Shown: positions 1 to 9,123 of the stretch, piece by piece
Position numbering within the stretch: position 1 is the stretch's first letter
Layout of the letters: each line of letters opens with the position of its first letter
From: Sneathiella sp. P13V-1
GTDB taxonomy: Bacteria > Pseudomonadota > Alphaproteobacteria > Sneathiellales > Sneathiellaceae
Direction: 5' to 3'
Length of the DNA stretch: 64,000 nt
Assembly (NCBI RefSeq): GCF_015143595.1
Contig: NZ_WYEU01000001.1
Span: 930,001 to 994,000, forward strand
The notes under the pieces: model-generated
What the model was told of the DNA's origin: nothing
What the model saw: only the letters and a program-made list of their open reading frames with translations
Database searches by the model: none
Program-made: the position numbers and the translations under genes

Positions 1-1390
1 CCATCGCACTATACCGGCGCTCCATCCAGATTTTGAGGTTGCGGCTTTTCCGTAACGTCCAACCCACGACCACGATGGTCAAGACAGCTCCCAGAAGTTC
101 TGTAAGAGGTGACGCATACCAAATGCCTATCTCCCCAAAAATATTCGGAAGCAACAGGATAGAAGGTACTGCGATCAGGTAAACCCTTGTCAGGCTAAGC
201 AGGGCAGCGCGTCCCGCATCACCAACCGCCTGGAAGAAGTTCGAGATCATCAAAAGCGGCCCAAACAGAATGTAAAGCGACATGATCAGCGGCATGATGC
301 GGGTCGTCTCCGCAATCACTGCCGGGTCATCCACAAACAGGGCCGCGATATCTTCTGCAAAGAAGGTAAAGCAGAACTGCAACGTGGCACAGTACACAAA
401 AGAGATCCCGATCCCGATCTTTAGGGTGGTGAAGGCGCGGTCCATCAGACCACCCCCATAATTGTTCCCGACAATTGTCTGTTGGGCGAGGGTCATGCCA
501 AGTAGCGGCATATATCCGAAAGTAAACAGGCGGTTGATAATGCCGTAGGCCGCGGCACTTGCTGCGTAATTATCTCCGCTCCAGTTTTGCATTTGATAGA
601 TGATACTGCCGGTGAGGGCCGAAACCCCCACATAGGTAAGACTGGTTGGTGCCCCAAGCGCGAGATATTGCCGCCAGTTGAGCGTGAGAGCGCCAACTTT
701 TGGAAGACGCACCTTGATAGCCTCTGATTTGACGATACTGAAGGATAGTGTGGCGATGATGGCCAGGGTTTGGGCCATGGCGGTGCCATAAGCAGCCCCT
801 GCAACCCCCATGTCATAGTGAACCACCAGAATATAGTTACAAACCCCGTTCAACACATTTGCGCCGACCGTGACCAATGTCATAAAGCCCATATAGCCTT
901 GACAGCGGAGCATATCTGAAAAAAGCGCGCCGTAGAAAAACAGGATGGAGAAATAGACACTGAGGGAGAGATACACATCTCCCATACCCGCAAGCTCCAA
1001 CGACCCATTGGCGATGGCGAGAGCAAGGTCATACCCCCCGGCCATATATAGCGCGACCAGCAAAAAGCAGATCAGAAGCGCAAGCAGCATGGCACTTGAG
1101 AGGGATTTTCTGGCAAGATCCAATTCACCTGCGCCAAGGTAGCGGGCAAAAATACTGGAAAAACCGCCGGAGACCAGCGTGGCAAGGGCGACAATCACCA
1201 TATAAAGCGGGAACACCATGGTAACCGCAGACAAGGCATCCGCCCCAATAAAGCGGCCGATAAACCAGCCATCCACGACCGTAAACAGGCCATTTGTCAG
1301 CATGACCAGAATGATCGGGAGAGCCGTTTTCACAAACAATGCCCCAAGAGGGGTGTGTAAAAACATATTATGTTCGGTGCTACTTTGCAT
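1..1390 (-). CDS. MATE family multidrug/Na+ exporter (3' end outside window)
   Basis: The reverse strand is open without a stop from an ATG at 1390 to the window edge, giving about 463 residues of a polytopic membrane protein. The N-terminus reads TALPIILVMLTNGLFTVVDG followed by WFIGRFIGADALSAVTMVFP, the typical first helices of MATE (MatE) transporters, and many hydrophobic helices follow. MATE proteins export cationic drugs or metabolites in exchange for Na+ or H+ across the inner membrane. The family is usually 440-480 residues, so only the last few residues are likely missing. The neighbour at 1497 lies on the same strand upstream. Substrate cannot be told from sequence. Confidence 0.9.
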   Translation of the reverse strand, partial: MQSSTEHNMFLHTPLGALFVKTALPIILVMLTNGLFTVVDGWFIGRFIGADALSAVTMVFPLYMVIVALATLVSGGFSSIFARYLGAGELDLARKSLSSAMLLALLICFLLVALYMAGGYDLALAIANGSLELAGMGDVYLSLSVYFSILFFYGALFSDMLRCQGYMGFMTLVTVGANVLNGVCNYILVVHYDMGVAGAAYGTAMAQTLAIIATLSFSIVKSEAIKVRLPKVGALTLNWRQYLALGAPTSLTYVGVSALTGSIIYQMQNWSGDNYAASAAAYGIINRLFTFGYMPLLGMTLAQQTIVGNNYGGGLMDRAFTTLKIGIGISFVYCATLQFCFTFFAEDIAALFVDDPAVIAETTRIMPLIMSLYILFGPLLMISNFFQAVGDAGRAALLSLTRVYLIAVPSILLLPNIFGEIGIWYASPLTELLGAVLTIVVVGWTLRKSRNLKIWMERRYSAM

Positions 1391-1496
1391 GGGGATCGTC
1401 CGGTTGAGAAAAGAGGAGACGGGAACAACACGGTACTTTGAGCCCCTCTTTTACATCATTTTTGTACAAATGAACGGGCAAAATTTGTGCGCGCTC

Positions 1497-2048
1497 TCAC
1501 ATGTTTGCCGTTTGGATTTCCAGTGTGCTTTTGATGTCAATAAGCGACAACAGATCAAGCAAATCTTCCAGCTTCAATGCTACACAGCCTTCGGTGCCTG
1601 AATAATCAGGCCTTGCCACATGTAGGAATATAGCGCTTCCCCGTCCCGGGACAGGGGGGGCGTCGTTATATCCAAGCGGGACAATCACATCGTAAACATC
1701 ATCCTCCCGCCAGAGTTTTTCATGACTTGCCTCAAAGGGCAGGGGGACGGGTCTGTTATATAGCTCATGTTCCGGCGCGTCACACCAACCATCAGTTTTT
1801 TTAATCTCTTTAAAGTGCAGACGGCTTTTGGGCATGTCTATCTTGTCTGCCCTGTAATACCCTTCCCGTATGGAAAACCGGCCAATAGGGGATTTATTAT
1901 CGCCCTCTTTCTTATCAGTCGTGACCCCGGCCTTTCCAATGGCGGCGGGAAATTCCCGATCACCGACAGTTAAAATGGCGCGGTGGCCCTCTACAGGTTT
2001 TACTTGAATATTCATGATCTTGGTGCGAGTTTGTTGAAATCTCATCAT
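1497..2048 (-). CDS. L,D-transpeptidase (YkuD) family protein
   Basis: A 183-residue protein with the YkuD-type active-site region HVARPDYSGTEGCVAL near its C-terminus; the His and the Cys in SGTEGC match the catalytic pair of L,D-transpeptidases, which cross-link peptidoglycan or attach proteins to it. The motif GDNKSPIGRFSIREGYY is the usual substrate-side segment. No signal peptide is visible, as in the short COG3786-like members, so the site of action is uncertain. The ATG at 2048 is preceded by AGGA about 10 bases upstream; an internal ATG at 2015 (MNIQVKP) is the alternative start and better matches the start of the conserved fold. It is divergent from the EamA gene, 16 bases away. Confidence 0.8.
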   Translation of the reverse strand: MMRFQQTRTKIMNIQVKPVEGHRAILTVGDREFPAAIGKAGVTTDKKEGDNKSPIGRFSIREGYYRADKIDMPKSRLHFKEIKKTDGWCDAPEHELYNRPVPLPFEASHEKLWREDDVYDVIVPLGYNDAPPVPGRGSAIFLHVARPDYSGTEGCVALKLEDLLDLLSLIDIKSTLEIQTANM

Positions 2049-2064
2049 CGCCGAGTTTTCCTGA

Positions 2065-2970
2065 ATGTCAAATAAAGTAGAAACAGTGGACTATCTGGTT
2101 CTGGTGGCACTTTCTGTCATGTTCAGTTCCAGTTTCATGTTCATCAAAATTGCCATCGAAACCCTGACACCTTTAATGGTGGCAAGTGGACGTCTGATGA
2201 TTGCAATGGTTCTGCTTTATGTGTTTATGAAATTTCGGGGAGAAAGCCTGCCAATGGACAGGCGCAGCTGGTTGTTTTTTATCGCCATTGGCATTGTGGG
2301 AAACGCGTTTCCGTTCTTTATCATCAGCTGGGCAGAGCAAACGGTGGATAGTTCCGTTGCGGGTATCTTGATCGCCACCATCCCGCTGATCAGTTATGTG
2401 GTGGGTCATTTTGCAACCCAAGATGAAAAACTCACCCCTCTAAAGATGCTGGGATTGTTGGTTGGTTTCGGCGGTATTATTGTTCTCATCGGTCCGGCGG
2501 CGTTGCTTAATCTTGGGGACAATGTGGTGAGCCAATTGGCGGTTATTCTGGGCGGTTGCGGTTATGTGGCAGCGAGTTTCATCGGGCGCGCCATGCCGCC
2601 AATGAGCCCAACAGTGCGGGCAACAGGGGTTCTCATCACGGCAACAATCATTGCTGTTCCCATATGTCTGATTGTGGATAATCCGTGGACGGCAAGCCCA
2701 AGTCTGGCCTCCATCGGGGCCGTGGTGATGCTGGGTATCTTTCCAACGGCCATCGCCACCATATTGCTGTTTTTTATCATTATCCGGGCAGGGGCCACTT
2801 TTCTAGCGCTGAATAATTATCTGAACCCTGTTTTTGCGATAATTTTGGGATTTGTGTTTTTGGCGGAAGTCCCGGAAGCGAAAACCTACCTGGGTTTGCT
2901 GCTGATTTTGGGTGGGGTTGTGATCACCCAACTTCCTCAAAAGGCGAAAGCCCAACCGGCAAAAACTTAA
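2065..2970 (+). CDS. EamA/DMT superfamily transporter
   Basis: This 301-residue protein has about ten hydrophobic helices arranged as two EamA repeats (roughly residues 10-145 and 155-290). Typical segments are SSFMFIKIAIETLTPLMVAS in the first repeat and the C-terminal LNNYLNPVFAIILGFVFLAE. EamA proteins export amino acids, nucleosides or other metabolites across the inner membrane. The C-terminus QLPQKAKAQPAKT is polar and probably cytoplasmic. The stop overlaps the stop of the convergent gene by 4 bases. No ligand can be assigned. Confidence 0.9.
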   Translation: MSNKVETVDYLVLVALSVMFSSSFMFIKIAIETLTPLMVASGRLMIAMVLLYVFMKFRGESLPMDRRSWLFFIAIGIVGNAFPFFIISWAEQTVDSSVAGILIATIPLISYVVGHFATQDEKLTPLKMLGLLVGFGGIIVLIGPAALLNLGDNVVSQLAVILGGCGYVAASFIGRAMPPMSPTVRATGVLITATIIAVPICLIVDNPWTASPSLASIGAVVMLGIFPTAIATILLFFIIIRAGATFLALNNYLNPVFAIILGFVFLAEVPEAKTYLGLLLILGGVVITQLPQKAKAQPAKT

Positions 2971-3785
2971 ACCGCGCTATCCAGATAATTGAAGTTATCA
3001 CTCACGTTACGTGGTGCTGTGTATGCTTCTGCAGCAGCGGGTGCGGAAACCTTTGTTGGGGTAACTGGTGCCGTAGCCTCAGGTTTTGGGGTAGTCGCAG
3101 CTTCAGGGGCGGCTTTACCAAAACTGCTGAGGATCTGGGCCATTTGTCCTTCGCTTAAGTTCTTACCCTGCATTTGCTGAAGTTGCTCAAGCCCCCGTTG
3201 AAGGTTGGGCGGCATCTGTTTCCATTCCAGACCTTGCGCTGCGGCTGGTGTAGACGCTTTTACAAGTTCCGGGATAACAGGGGCAGCGGCTTGGGCCTGA
3301 ATAAGGGGAGAGGCGGCAGATTCCTGTTTGGGAGGTGCCACATCTGCTGCCGCTTTTTGAGGGAGATTTTCTGCAGGTGTTGCGGCTGTCACGGCAGTAC
3401 TGTCTTCTGGGGCTTCATCTTTAAACATGGCGAGAACATGGTCGCCAATGTCTTTTCCAGTTCCCATTTCAATGGCGGAGTTAACAACAGAGGTGGCAAG
3501 ACCAATACCACCCCCGAAAATGCCACCGCCGATAACACGGGCACCAGGACTTAACTCATCACCGGTAAATTCGCGGTAGAGAGTTGAGATAACCGGAATA
3601 TGTTGCAGTGGATTAATGATGTCTAGAAAATCATCAAAACCAAAACCGTCTTCACCCCATAATGACACATCCGTCCCAGACTGTTCCCCTTCAGTTTTTG
3701 AAGCTGAAGTAGGCGTGTAATCCTGAGTGGCAAAGGCTCTGTCAAGATAGTCAAAATCGTTTCTGGCAGCTGTTGCAACGGTCAT
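2967..3785 (-). CDS. Conserved hypothetical Ala/Pro-rich protein
   Basis: Function unknown. The 272-residue protein starts at an ATG preceded by GAGGAG. Residues about 42-125 form a compact conserved-looking block (GEDGFGFDDFLDIINPLQHI, then a Gly-rich stretch GGGIFGGGIGLATSVVNSAI) that resembles uncharacterised proteins of other Rhodospirillales (from memory). Residues about 130-255 are low-complexity Ala/Pro/Lys/Glu. The same short motif stands at both ends: NDFDYLDRA at residues 9-17 and DNFNYLDSA at 263-271. There is no signal peptide; the Gly-rich segment could insert in a membrane. Monocistronic, convergent with the EamA gene. Confidence 0.8.
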   Translation of the reverse strand: MTVATAARNDFDYLDRAFATQDYTPTSASKTEGEQSGTDVSLWGEDGFGFDDFLDIINPLQHIPVISTLYREFTGDELSPGARVIGGGIFGGGIGLATSVVNSAIEMGTGKDIGDHVLAMFKDEAPEDSTAVTAATPAENLPQKAAADVAPPKQESAASPLIQAQAAAPVIPELVKASTPAAAQGLEWKQMPPNLQRGLEQLQQMQGKNLSEGQMAQILSSFGKAAPEAATTPKPEATAPVTPTKVSAPAAAEAYTAPRNVSDNFNYLDSAV

Positions 3786-3883
3786 GCTTGTCTCCTCGCC
3801 TCAATATAAGCAAAGAGTATGCCATTGTAACAACCGCAGTTTCCCGCGGTGTTTGAGTGTTGTAGGTGTGATTATATTGTTTG

Positions 3884-3908
3884 GAAAAGGCAGTTTTTAC
3901 CGCCTTTA
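3884..3908 (-). terminator. Probable rho-independent terminator of ribA
   Basis: Read on the reverse strand, AAAGGC and GCCTTT form a stem (plus-strand 3886-3891 and 3902-3907) followed by a short T tract, directly after the ribA stop. A second hairpin, AGGCAG/CTGCCT (3908-3913 and 3920-3925), touches the stop codon. Stems are short, so strength is uncertain. Confidence 0.45.
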
Positions 3909-3924
3909 GGCAGCTTTTTCTGCC

Positions 3925-5046
3925 TTACAGATAATGACCACTTTTCTTTCGCTTGGTCGCCAGATAAAGCTCGTTATGGGTGTTGGAGGGGAACTTGTGG
4001 GTGACCCGTTCCGTGACATCAATCCCGAGGCGCTGAAGCCCTTCAACTTTTTCAGGGTTATTGGTCATGAGCCGAACCTGTTTAAACCCAAGGTGGCGCA
4101 GCATTTCGGCTGCAGGTCTGAAAAGGCGCTCATCATTTTCAAAACCGAGCCGTTCATTGGCATCCACCGTATCAAAGCCATCCTTTTGCAGTTTATAGGC
4201 ACGGAACTTGTTCATCAGGCCAATGCCGCGGCCTTCCTGTGCCAGATAGAGGATGACACCGCCACCTTCTTCCGCGATCGCCTTGATGGCCCCGTTTAAC
4301 TGCTCCCCACAATCGCATTTCAAGGATCCGATCAGATCCCCTGTAAAACATTCGGAATGAAGGCGGGCAAGGACTGGCTCATGACGGTTTGGATCCCCGA
4401 TCAGGATCGCCATATGTTCAATGCCACCATCCAGCGGTCTGAAAGAATGGATTTTGGTCTCTTCTGCCCCTTGCAACGGAACCCATGCCGCAGCCACAGG
4501 CTTTAATTCCTTGGCGGCCACATCTTCATATTCAAAGATCGTGTCCGATGAGAGCAACATCAGATCTTCTTTTTCCGCGATGGCAGCTGCTTCCTCTTTC
4601 TTGATGTAGGAGAGGATGACAGAGGGGAGAAGCCGGGCCAACTTGGCCATTTTGATCGCTGCATCCGCAGCGACACCGGGATTGTTTTTCAAGCGCGTGA
4701 AGGGTCCGCGAAAAGGCTGATCCAGATCATGGGACGCATCGGCAAGGGCGCGCATCAACGGCGCATCCATCCATTTTTCGATTTCCAACAGAACCGTTTT
4801 GTTGCCTGTAGGCATAATATGCAGAACGTTAGCCCGGTGAGATGTGAGGGCAAAGTAGGCTTCACTGCCTGAGATTTCTTTTAAATGCGCCAATTCAGGG
4901 TCAAACGCCATTTCTGTTGAGACAAAAATAATGGCATCATCCTCGCCCGTGAGAACAACTGGCAATCCCCGGCGCAAATCGGCAATTGCACGATCTGTAT
5001 CACGAAGCTGCTTTAGATTGAGCTCGTTTCTGTCTAGGTTCTGCAT
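3925..5046 (-). CDS. ribA: GTP cyclohydrolase II with degenerate N-terminal domain
   Basis: Residues about 190-373 are a complete GTP cyclohydrolase II: zinc ligands C233, C244 and C246 in SECFTGDLIGSLKCDCGEQL, then YLAQEGRGIGLMNKFRAYKL and the MTNNPEKVEGL motif. The enzyme opens GTP to 2,5-diamino-6-ribosylamino-pyrimidinone phosphate, the first step of riboflavin synthesis. Residues 15-180 resemble a decayed DHBP synthase domain (AIADLRRGLPVVLTGEDDAI) that lacks the acidic DDEDRENEGD-type active site. The ATG at 5046 is preceded by AAGGT; an in-frame extension up to 5286 has no ribosome site and no family similarity, so it was rejected. Monocistronic. Confidence 0.92.
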   Translation of the reverse strand: MQNLDRNELNLKQLRDTDRAIADLRRGLPVVLTGEDDAIIFVSTEMAFDPELAHLKEISGSEAYFALTSHRANVLHIMPTGNKTVLLEIEKWMDAPLMRALADASHDLDQPFRGPFTRLKNNPGVAADAAIKMAKLARLLPSVILSYIKKEEAAAIAEKEDLMLLSSDTIFEYEDVAAKELKPVAAAWVPLQGAEETKIHSFRPLDGGIEHMAILIGDPNRHEPVLARLHSECFTGDLIGSLKCDCGEQLNGAIKAIAEEGGGVILYLAQEGRGIGLMNKFRAYKLQKDGFDTVDANERLGFENDERLFRPAAEMLRHLGFKQVRLMTNNPEKVEGLQRLGIDVTERVTHKFPSNTHNELYLATKRKKSGHYL

Positions 5047-5210
5047 TACTTTTGTTACCTTATAACGTTTTTCTCTGTTTGTAGCAGTCTTCCATATAAA
5101 ATTCCAATTCGAAAATGTCTTTTCATGCGTAAACTGGACGCTAACGAATTTGGGTCTATATTCATTCACGAAATGGTGAGTATGTCTGTAAATGCTATCA
5201 CAACTGCGTG

Positions 5211-5230
5211 ACAGAAGGTTTTTCTTCTGT
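5211..5230. repeat. Short inverted repeat in ribA/response-regulator intergenic region
   Basis: ACAGAAG and CTTCTGT (7 bp arms, 6-base loop) lie in the roughly 280-base divergent space between ribA and the response regulator, about 100 bases before the regulator start. It could be an operator or a leader hairpin; nothing else definite is visible in this gap. Confidence 0.3.
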
Positions 5231-5328
5231 CCCAAAGACTTGAATGGTTTAAGTATCAAACAATCTGTATAGGCGGGCCACGGCAAATTGCCTGCCTATG
5301 AAGTAGCATTAGGATTGGGGAGAAATAC

Positions 5329-6018
5329 ATGTCCAGTGTTCGTAAAATCCTTCTGGTCGATGACGACAACAACCTGCGGGAAACTCTGGCAGAACAGCTT
5401 GATCTGCATGAAGAGTTTGAAACCCATCAGGTTGATTGCGCGGGCGCCGCATTGGAGCAGATCAAGGCAAATCATTTTGATTTGATCTTGCTTGACGTCG
5501 GCTTGCCGGACATGGATGGGCGTGAAGCGTGCAAAATCATTCGTAAAAATGGATCCCGTGCCCCGATCATTATGCTGACGGCACAGGATAGTGACAGTGA
5601 CCAGATCCTCGGCCTTGAAAGCGGGGCAAATGATTATGTGTCCAAGCCGTTCAAGATTGGCGTCTTGCTTGCCCGTATTCGCGCGCAACTCCGTCAACAT
5701 GAACAAAGTGAAGATGCGGTTTTTGCCATCGGTCCTTATTCCTTCCAACCAGCGAAGAAACTGCTGGTGAATGATGAGAAGGAAGAGAAAATCCGCCTGA
5801 CAGAAAAAGAGACCAACATCCTGAAATATCTCTATCGCTCAGGGCATAAGGTGGTTTCTCGTGATATCCTTCTCAATGAAGTGTGGGGGTATAACGCCGA
5901 AGTGACGACCCACACGCTGGAGACGCATATCTATCGCCTTCGCCAGAAAATCGAAGCGGACCCTTCATCTGCCGCGATTTTGCTGACAGAAACAGGGGGA
6001 TACAGGCTGGCTCCGTAA
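5329..6018 (+). CDS. OmpR/PhoB-family response regulator
   Basis: A 229-residue two-domain regulator. The receiver domain (residues 5-118) keeps the acidic pocket D12/D13, the phospho-acceptor D56 in LLDVGLPD, T84 and K106 in SKPF. A winged-helix DNA-binding domain follows at about 130-227 (RLTEKETNILKYLYRSGHKV, then HTLETHIYRLRQKIEADPSS). GGGGAG precedes the ATG. No sensor kinase gene adjoins it, so the partner lies elsewhere or the regulator is an orphan. It is convergent with folC, whose stop is 3 bases away. Target genes cannot be told. Confidence 0.93.
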   Translation: MSSVRKILLVDDDNNLRETLAEQLDLHEEFETHQVDCAGAALEQIKANHFDLILLDVGLPDMDGREACKIIRKNGSRAPIIMLTAQDSDSDQILGLESGANDYVSKPFKIGVLLARIRAQLRQHEQSEDAVFAIGPYSFQPAKKLLVNDEKEEKIRLTEKETNILKYLYRSGHKVVSRDILLNEVWGYNAEVTTHTLETHIYRLRQKIEADPSSAAILLTETGGYRLAP

Positions 6019-6021
6019 GGG

Positions 6022-7326
6022 TCAGCTATTTTCCCGAAGGATCGTTCCCGCCAGATACAGGCTTCCAGCGATAAGCAGCCGGCAAGGCTGGCGCTGGATA
6101 TATGGGTAGAGGTGATTAATCGCCTCTTCCACGCTTTCGGCGGCCACGCAATCAAGGCCGCTTCTGATGCCCACGTCACATAACTCTTGTGCAGGTGATG
6201 CGCCGTCTTCACCGGGGATGTTTACCATCACGGCTTTGTCCACCAATGGCTGAAAATGGGCAAGAAAGGCCCCCTGATCCTTATTGGCCATCATGCCGCA
6301 AATCATAAAGAGCGGTAGGGGGTTATCCCTATTCCAGGCGGTAAGGCTTTCGGATAGGCGCGCACCCGCGGCTTCGTTATGACCCCCATCCAGCCAAATT
6401 TCCGTATGGGTGGGGAGGGAGCGGACCATCTCTCCCTGGGTCAGTTTTTGAAGGCGGGCAGGCCACTTCACAGAGGCGAGACCATTAACGATGTCTTCGC
6501 GGGTGACAGATAAACCTTCCAGTTTTTCCAGAACAGCCAGAGCCGTCGCCGCATTGGCAACTTGGTGGAGCCCATTAAGGTTGGGAAAGGGATAGATCCC
6601 CGACAGGTCACCGCCTTTATATTCCCATGCGTCATCAGATATGCGCAGGCAGGACCAGTTATCCCCATGAATATAGGCCGGGGCATTCAAGTCAGAAGCC
6701 CTCGTTTTTAAAACACCCATCGCGATGTCGGTTTGCGGTCCGAAAATAGCAGGAACACCTGCTTTTAGGATACCGGCTTTCTCTCCGGCGATCCCTGCAA
6801 GGTCAGACCCCAGAAACTGTTCATGGTCATGAGAAATGGGAGTGATGGCGGTTGCAAGGGGTCGCTCCACCATATTGGTGGCGTCAAGGCGGCCGCCAAG
6901 CCCGGTTTCTAACAGCAGGATATCTGCAGGGTTGTCGGCAAATGCCTTGAAAGCGGCAGCGGTTGTGATCTCAAAATAAGTGATGGAATCCGGCCCATTG
7001 ATCCGCTCACATTCCAAAAGCATCTCACTTAGTTTCGCTTCCGAAATAATCTCGCCAGCCAACACAATGCGTTCGGCGAATTTCACAAGATGAGGTGATG
7101 TATAGACGTGAACTTTCTTACCGGACGCTTCCAAGATGGCACGCAAATAGGCCAGCAAAGACCCTTTGCCATTGGTGCCTGCCACATGAATAACAGGCGG
7201 CAACCGACGCTCAGGGTGTCCAAGTTTTTCAAGAATGGTTTCCATCCGGTCCAGTGACAGATCTATCACCTTTGGATGAAGCGCCAGTAGGCGCTTCAGG
7301 ATGGTATCACTATGCCGCGCTGGCAA
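6022..7326 (-). CDS. folC: Bifunctional folylpolyglutamate/dihydrofolate synthase
   Basis: The 434-residue protein carries the P-loop GTNGKGS (residues 50-56) and the Mur-ligase-like motifs LLETGLGGRLDATN and ISHDHEQFLGSDLAGIAGEK of FolC. It adds glutamate to dihydropteroate and to folates in the cytoplasm. The reading frame begins at a TTG one codon after the in-frame TGA of accD; AAAGG stands 7 bases before the TTG, and no ATG exists before the conserved domain apart from one at residue 28. This is the last gene of the pyrF-trpFBA-accD-folC block, an order well known in alphaproteobacteria. Confidence 0.93.
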   Translation of the reverse strand: MPARHSDTILKRLLALHPKVIDLSLDRMETILEKLGHPERRLPPVIHVAGTNGKGSLLAYLRAILEASGKKVHVYTSPHLVKFAERIVLAGEIISEAKLSEMLLECERINGPDSITYFEITTAAAFKAFADNPADILLLETGLGGRLDATNMVERPLATAITPISHDHEQFLGSDLAGIAGEKAGILKAGVPAIFGPQTDIAMGVLKTRASDLNAPAYIHGDNWSCLRISDDAWEYKGGDLSGIYPFPNLNGLHQVANAATALAVLEKLEGLSVTREDIVNGLASVKWPARLQKLTQGEMVRSLPTHTEIWLDGGHNEAAGARLSESLTAWNRDNPLPLFMICGMMANKDQGAFLAHFQPLVDKAVMVNIPGEDGASPAQELCDVGIRSGLDCVAAESVEEAINHLYPYIQRQPCRLLIAGSLYLAGTILRENS

Positions 7327-7329
7327 GGG

Positions 7330-8292
7330 TCAGCCTTTGTCTTCCGGGGCTTCTGATGCGGCAACCTCTTCTGATTTGGTGTCTGCCTCAATGTCAGTTT
7401 TCGCCTCTTTTACAGGAAGCTGTTCCACATTGCCCTCACGTTTCAGCTTATTGCTGATCAGATCAACGATCGTTGCCAGCGTATCTTTCATCTTGTGGCG
7501 GTGGACAACCATGTCCAGCATGCCTTTTTCAAGAAGAAATTCTGCGCGCTGGAAGCCTTCTGGCAGTTTTTCGCGAATGGTTTCTTCGATTACGCGAGGA
7601 CCCGCAAAGCAGATCAGCGCACCCGGTTCTGAGATCTGAATATCCCCGAGCATGGCATAAGATGCCGTCACACCACCAGTTGTCGGATCCGTCAGAACCA
7701 CAATAAAAGGAAGTTTGGCTTCCTTCAGGCGCTGGATCGCGGCTGTTGTTCGCGGCATCTGCATCAAGGATAAGATCCCTTCCTGCATACGGGCACCACC
7801 GGCAGCCGTGAACAGAATAAGCGGTGCTTTTTGTAAGATGGCAAGTTTCGCAGCGGACACAATGGCCTCACCGACGGCCATACCCAAAGAGCCACCCATG
7901 AAGTTGAAGTTCTGAACACCTACAACGGCTGGATTGCCGGCCAGTTTACCGTGAGCGACAATCATGGCGTCTTTATCGCCAGTTTTGTTGCGGGCGTCTT
8001 TCAGGCGGTCGGTATATTTCTTGGAATCGCGGAATTTCAACGGGTCGACCTGCACATCAGGCAGTTCAATCACGTCATATTTCTGCTCATCAAAGAGGGC
8101 TTTGAAACGATCTACCGGACCGACACGCATATGATGCTCACAGTGGGAGCATACATTCTGATTTGCGGTCAGTTCATTGTGAAACAGCATCTGCCCACAT
8201 TCTGGACATTTCACCCAGAGATTGTCGGGGGTGTCCTTGGATGCCGCAAGGTTTCTGATTTTCGGAAGAACTTTGTTAGTAAGCCAGTTCAT
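7330..8292 (-). CDS. accD: Acetyl-CoA carboxylase carboxyltransferase subunit beta
   Basis: A 320-residue AccD with the N-terminal zinc ribbon CPECG...CSHC (residues about 29-51) and the carboxyltransferase core ([51 protein letters not shown]). With AccA it transfers the carboxyl group from carboxybiotin to acetyl-CoA, the first committed step of fatty acid synthesis. The last 40 residues are a charged tail rich in Glu and Lys. AGGA is 7 bases before the ATG. It lies 12 bases after trpA. Confidence 0.96.
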   Translation of the reverse strand: MNWLTNKVLPKIRNLAASKDTPDNLWVKCPECGQMLFHNELTANQNVCSHCEHHMRVGPVDRFKALFDEQKYDVIELPDVQVDPLKFRDSKKYTDRLKDARNKTGDKDAMIVAHGKLAGNPAVVGVQNFNFMGGSLGMAVGEAIVSAAKLAILQKAPLILFTAAGGARMQEGILSLMQMPRTTAAIQRLKEAKLPFIVVLTDPTTGGVTASYAMLGDIQISEPGALICFAGPRVIEETIREKLPEGFQRAEFLLEKGMLDMVVHRHKMKDTLATIVDLISNKLKREGNVEQLPVKEAKTDIEADTKSEEVAASEAPEDKG

Positions 8293-8304
8293 CTAGGGTT
8301 CCTG

Positions 8305-9123
8305 TCAATTTTTAGTCACGCTCTGCACACCGGCAGATAGTTCTTGGGCCAGCTCAGTTACAGATGAGACGGCCTCTTCTGGGGTTGTTGCATTTGCCAC
8401 GCGTTCAACCAATGCTGTGCCTACGACAGCGGCATCGGCGATTTTGGCGATCTCAGCCGCCTGCTCACCCCGTCGAATGCCAAATCCAACGGCGATCGGA
8501 AGGTCAGTCGCTTTTCGGATCCGCTCCAGCGCTTTCGCAACATCCTTCGGCTCAGGCGCTGCGGCCCCCGTTGTTCCGGCAATCGATACATAATATAGGA
8601 AGCCAGAGCTGTTATGTACAACCGCTGGCAAACGTTTATCATCTGTTGTCGGTGTTGCAAGACGAATAAAGTTAATCCCGGCCTCACGTGCAGGGATGCA
8701 AAGTTCTTCATCTTCTTCTGAGGGAAGATCAACGATGATTAACCCGTCCACACCGGCTTCAACCGCGTCTTTCAGGAATACATCCACCCCGTAGGAATAA
8801 ACAGGGTTGTAATATCCCATCAGAACAATAGGGGTCTCGTTATCTTCTTTGCGGAAGTCAGCGATGAGCCTCAGGGTATTCTTTAAGGATCCGCCTGATG
8901 CTAATGAGCGAAGACCTGCGGCCTGAATAGCCGGACCATCGGCCATAGGATCGGTGAAAGGCATACCGACTTCAATGACGTCTGCACCTGACTTTGCAAG
9001 GCCTTTTACAATCGCGAGAGAAGTGTCGTAATCCGGATCGTTGGCCATGATATAGCTGACAAAAGCGGCGCGGCCTTCTTTTTTCAGCGCGGCAAAGCGG
9101 CGGTCAATACGGGTTTCAATCAC
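8305..9123 (-). CDS. trpA: Tryptophan synthase subunit alpha
   Basis: A 272-residue TIM-barrel protein. Catalytic E51 and D62 are present in [18 protein letters not shown], and the glycine loop reads [12 protein letters not shown]. It cleaves indole-3-glycerol phosphate to indole, which is channelled to the beta subunit. The start is a GTG whose GTGA overlaps the TGA of trpB by 4 bases, a coupling that fits equal synthesis of the two subunits. Confidence 0.96.
   Translation of the reverse strand: MIETRIDRRFAALKKEGRAAFVSYIMANDPDYDTSLAIVKGLAKSGADVIEVGMPFTDPMADGPAIQAAGLRSLASGGSLKNTLRLIADFRKEDNETPIVLMGYYNPVYSYGVDVFLKDAVEAGVDGLIIVDLPSEEDEELCIPAREAGINFIRLATPTTDDKRLPAVVHNSSGFLYYVSIAGTTGAAAPEPKDVAKALERIRKATDLPIAVGFGIRRGEQAAEIAKIADAAVVGTALVERVANATTPEEAVSSVTELAQELSAGVQSVTKN

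Noticed and set aside
5047-5286. N-terminal extension of ribA
   Set aside because: The frame stays open for 80 codons, but there is no ribosome site, the translation lacks family similarity, and AAGGT precedes the ATG at 5046.
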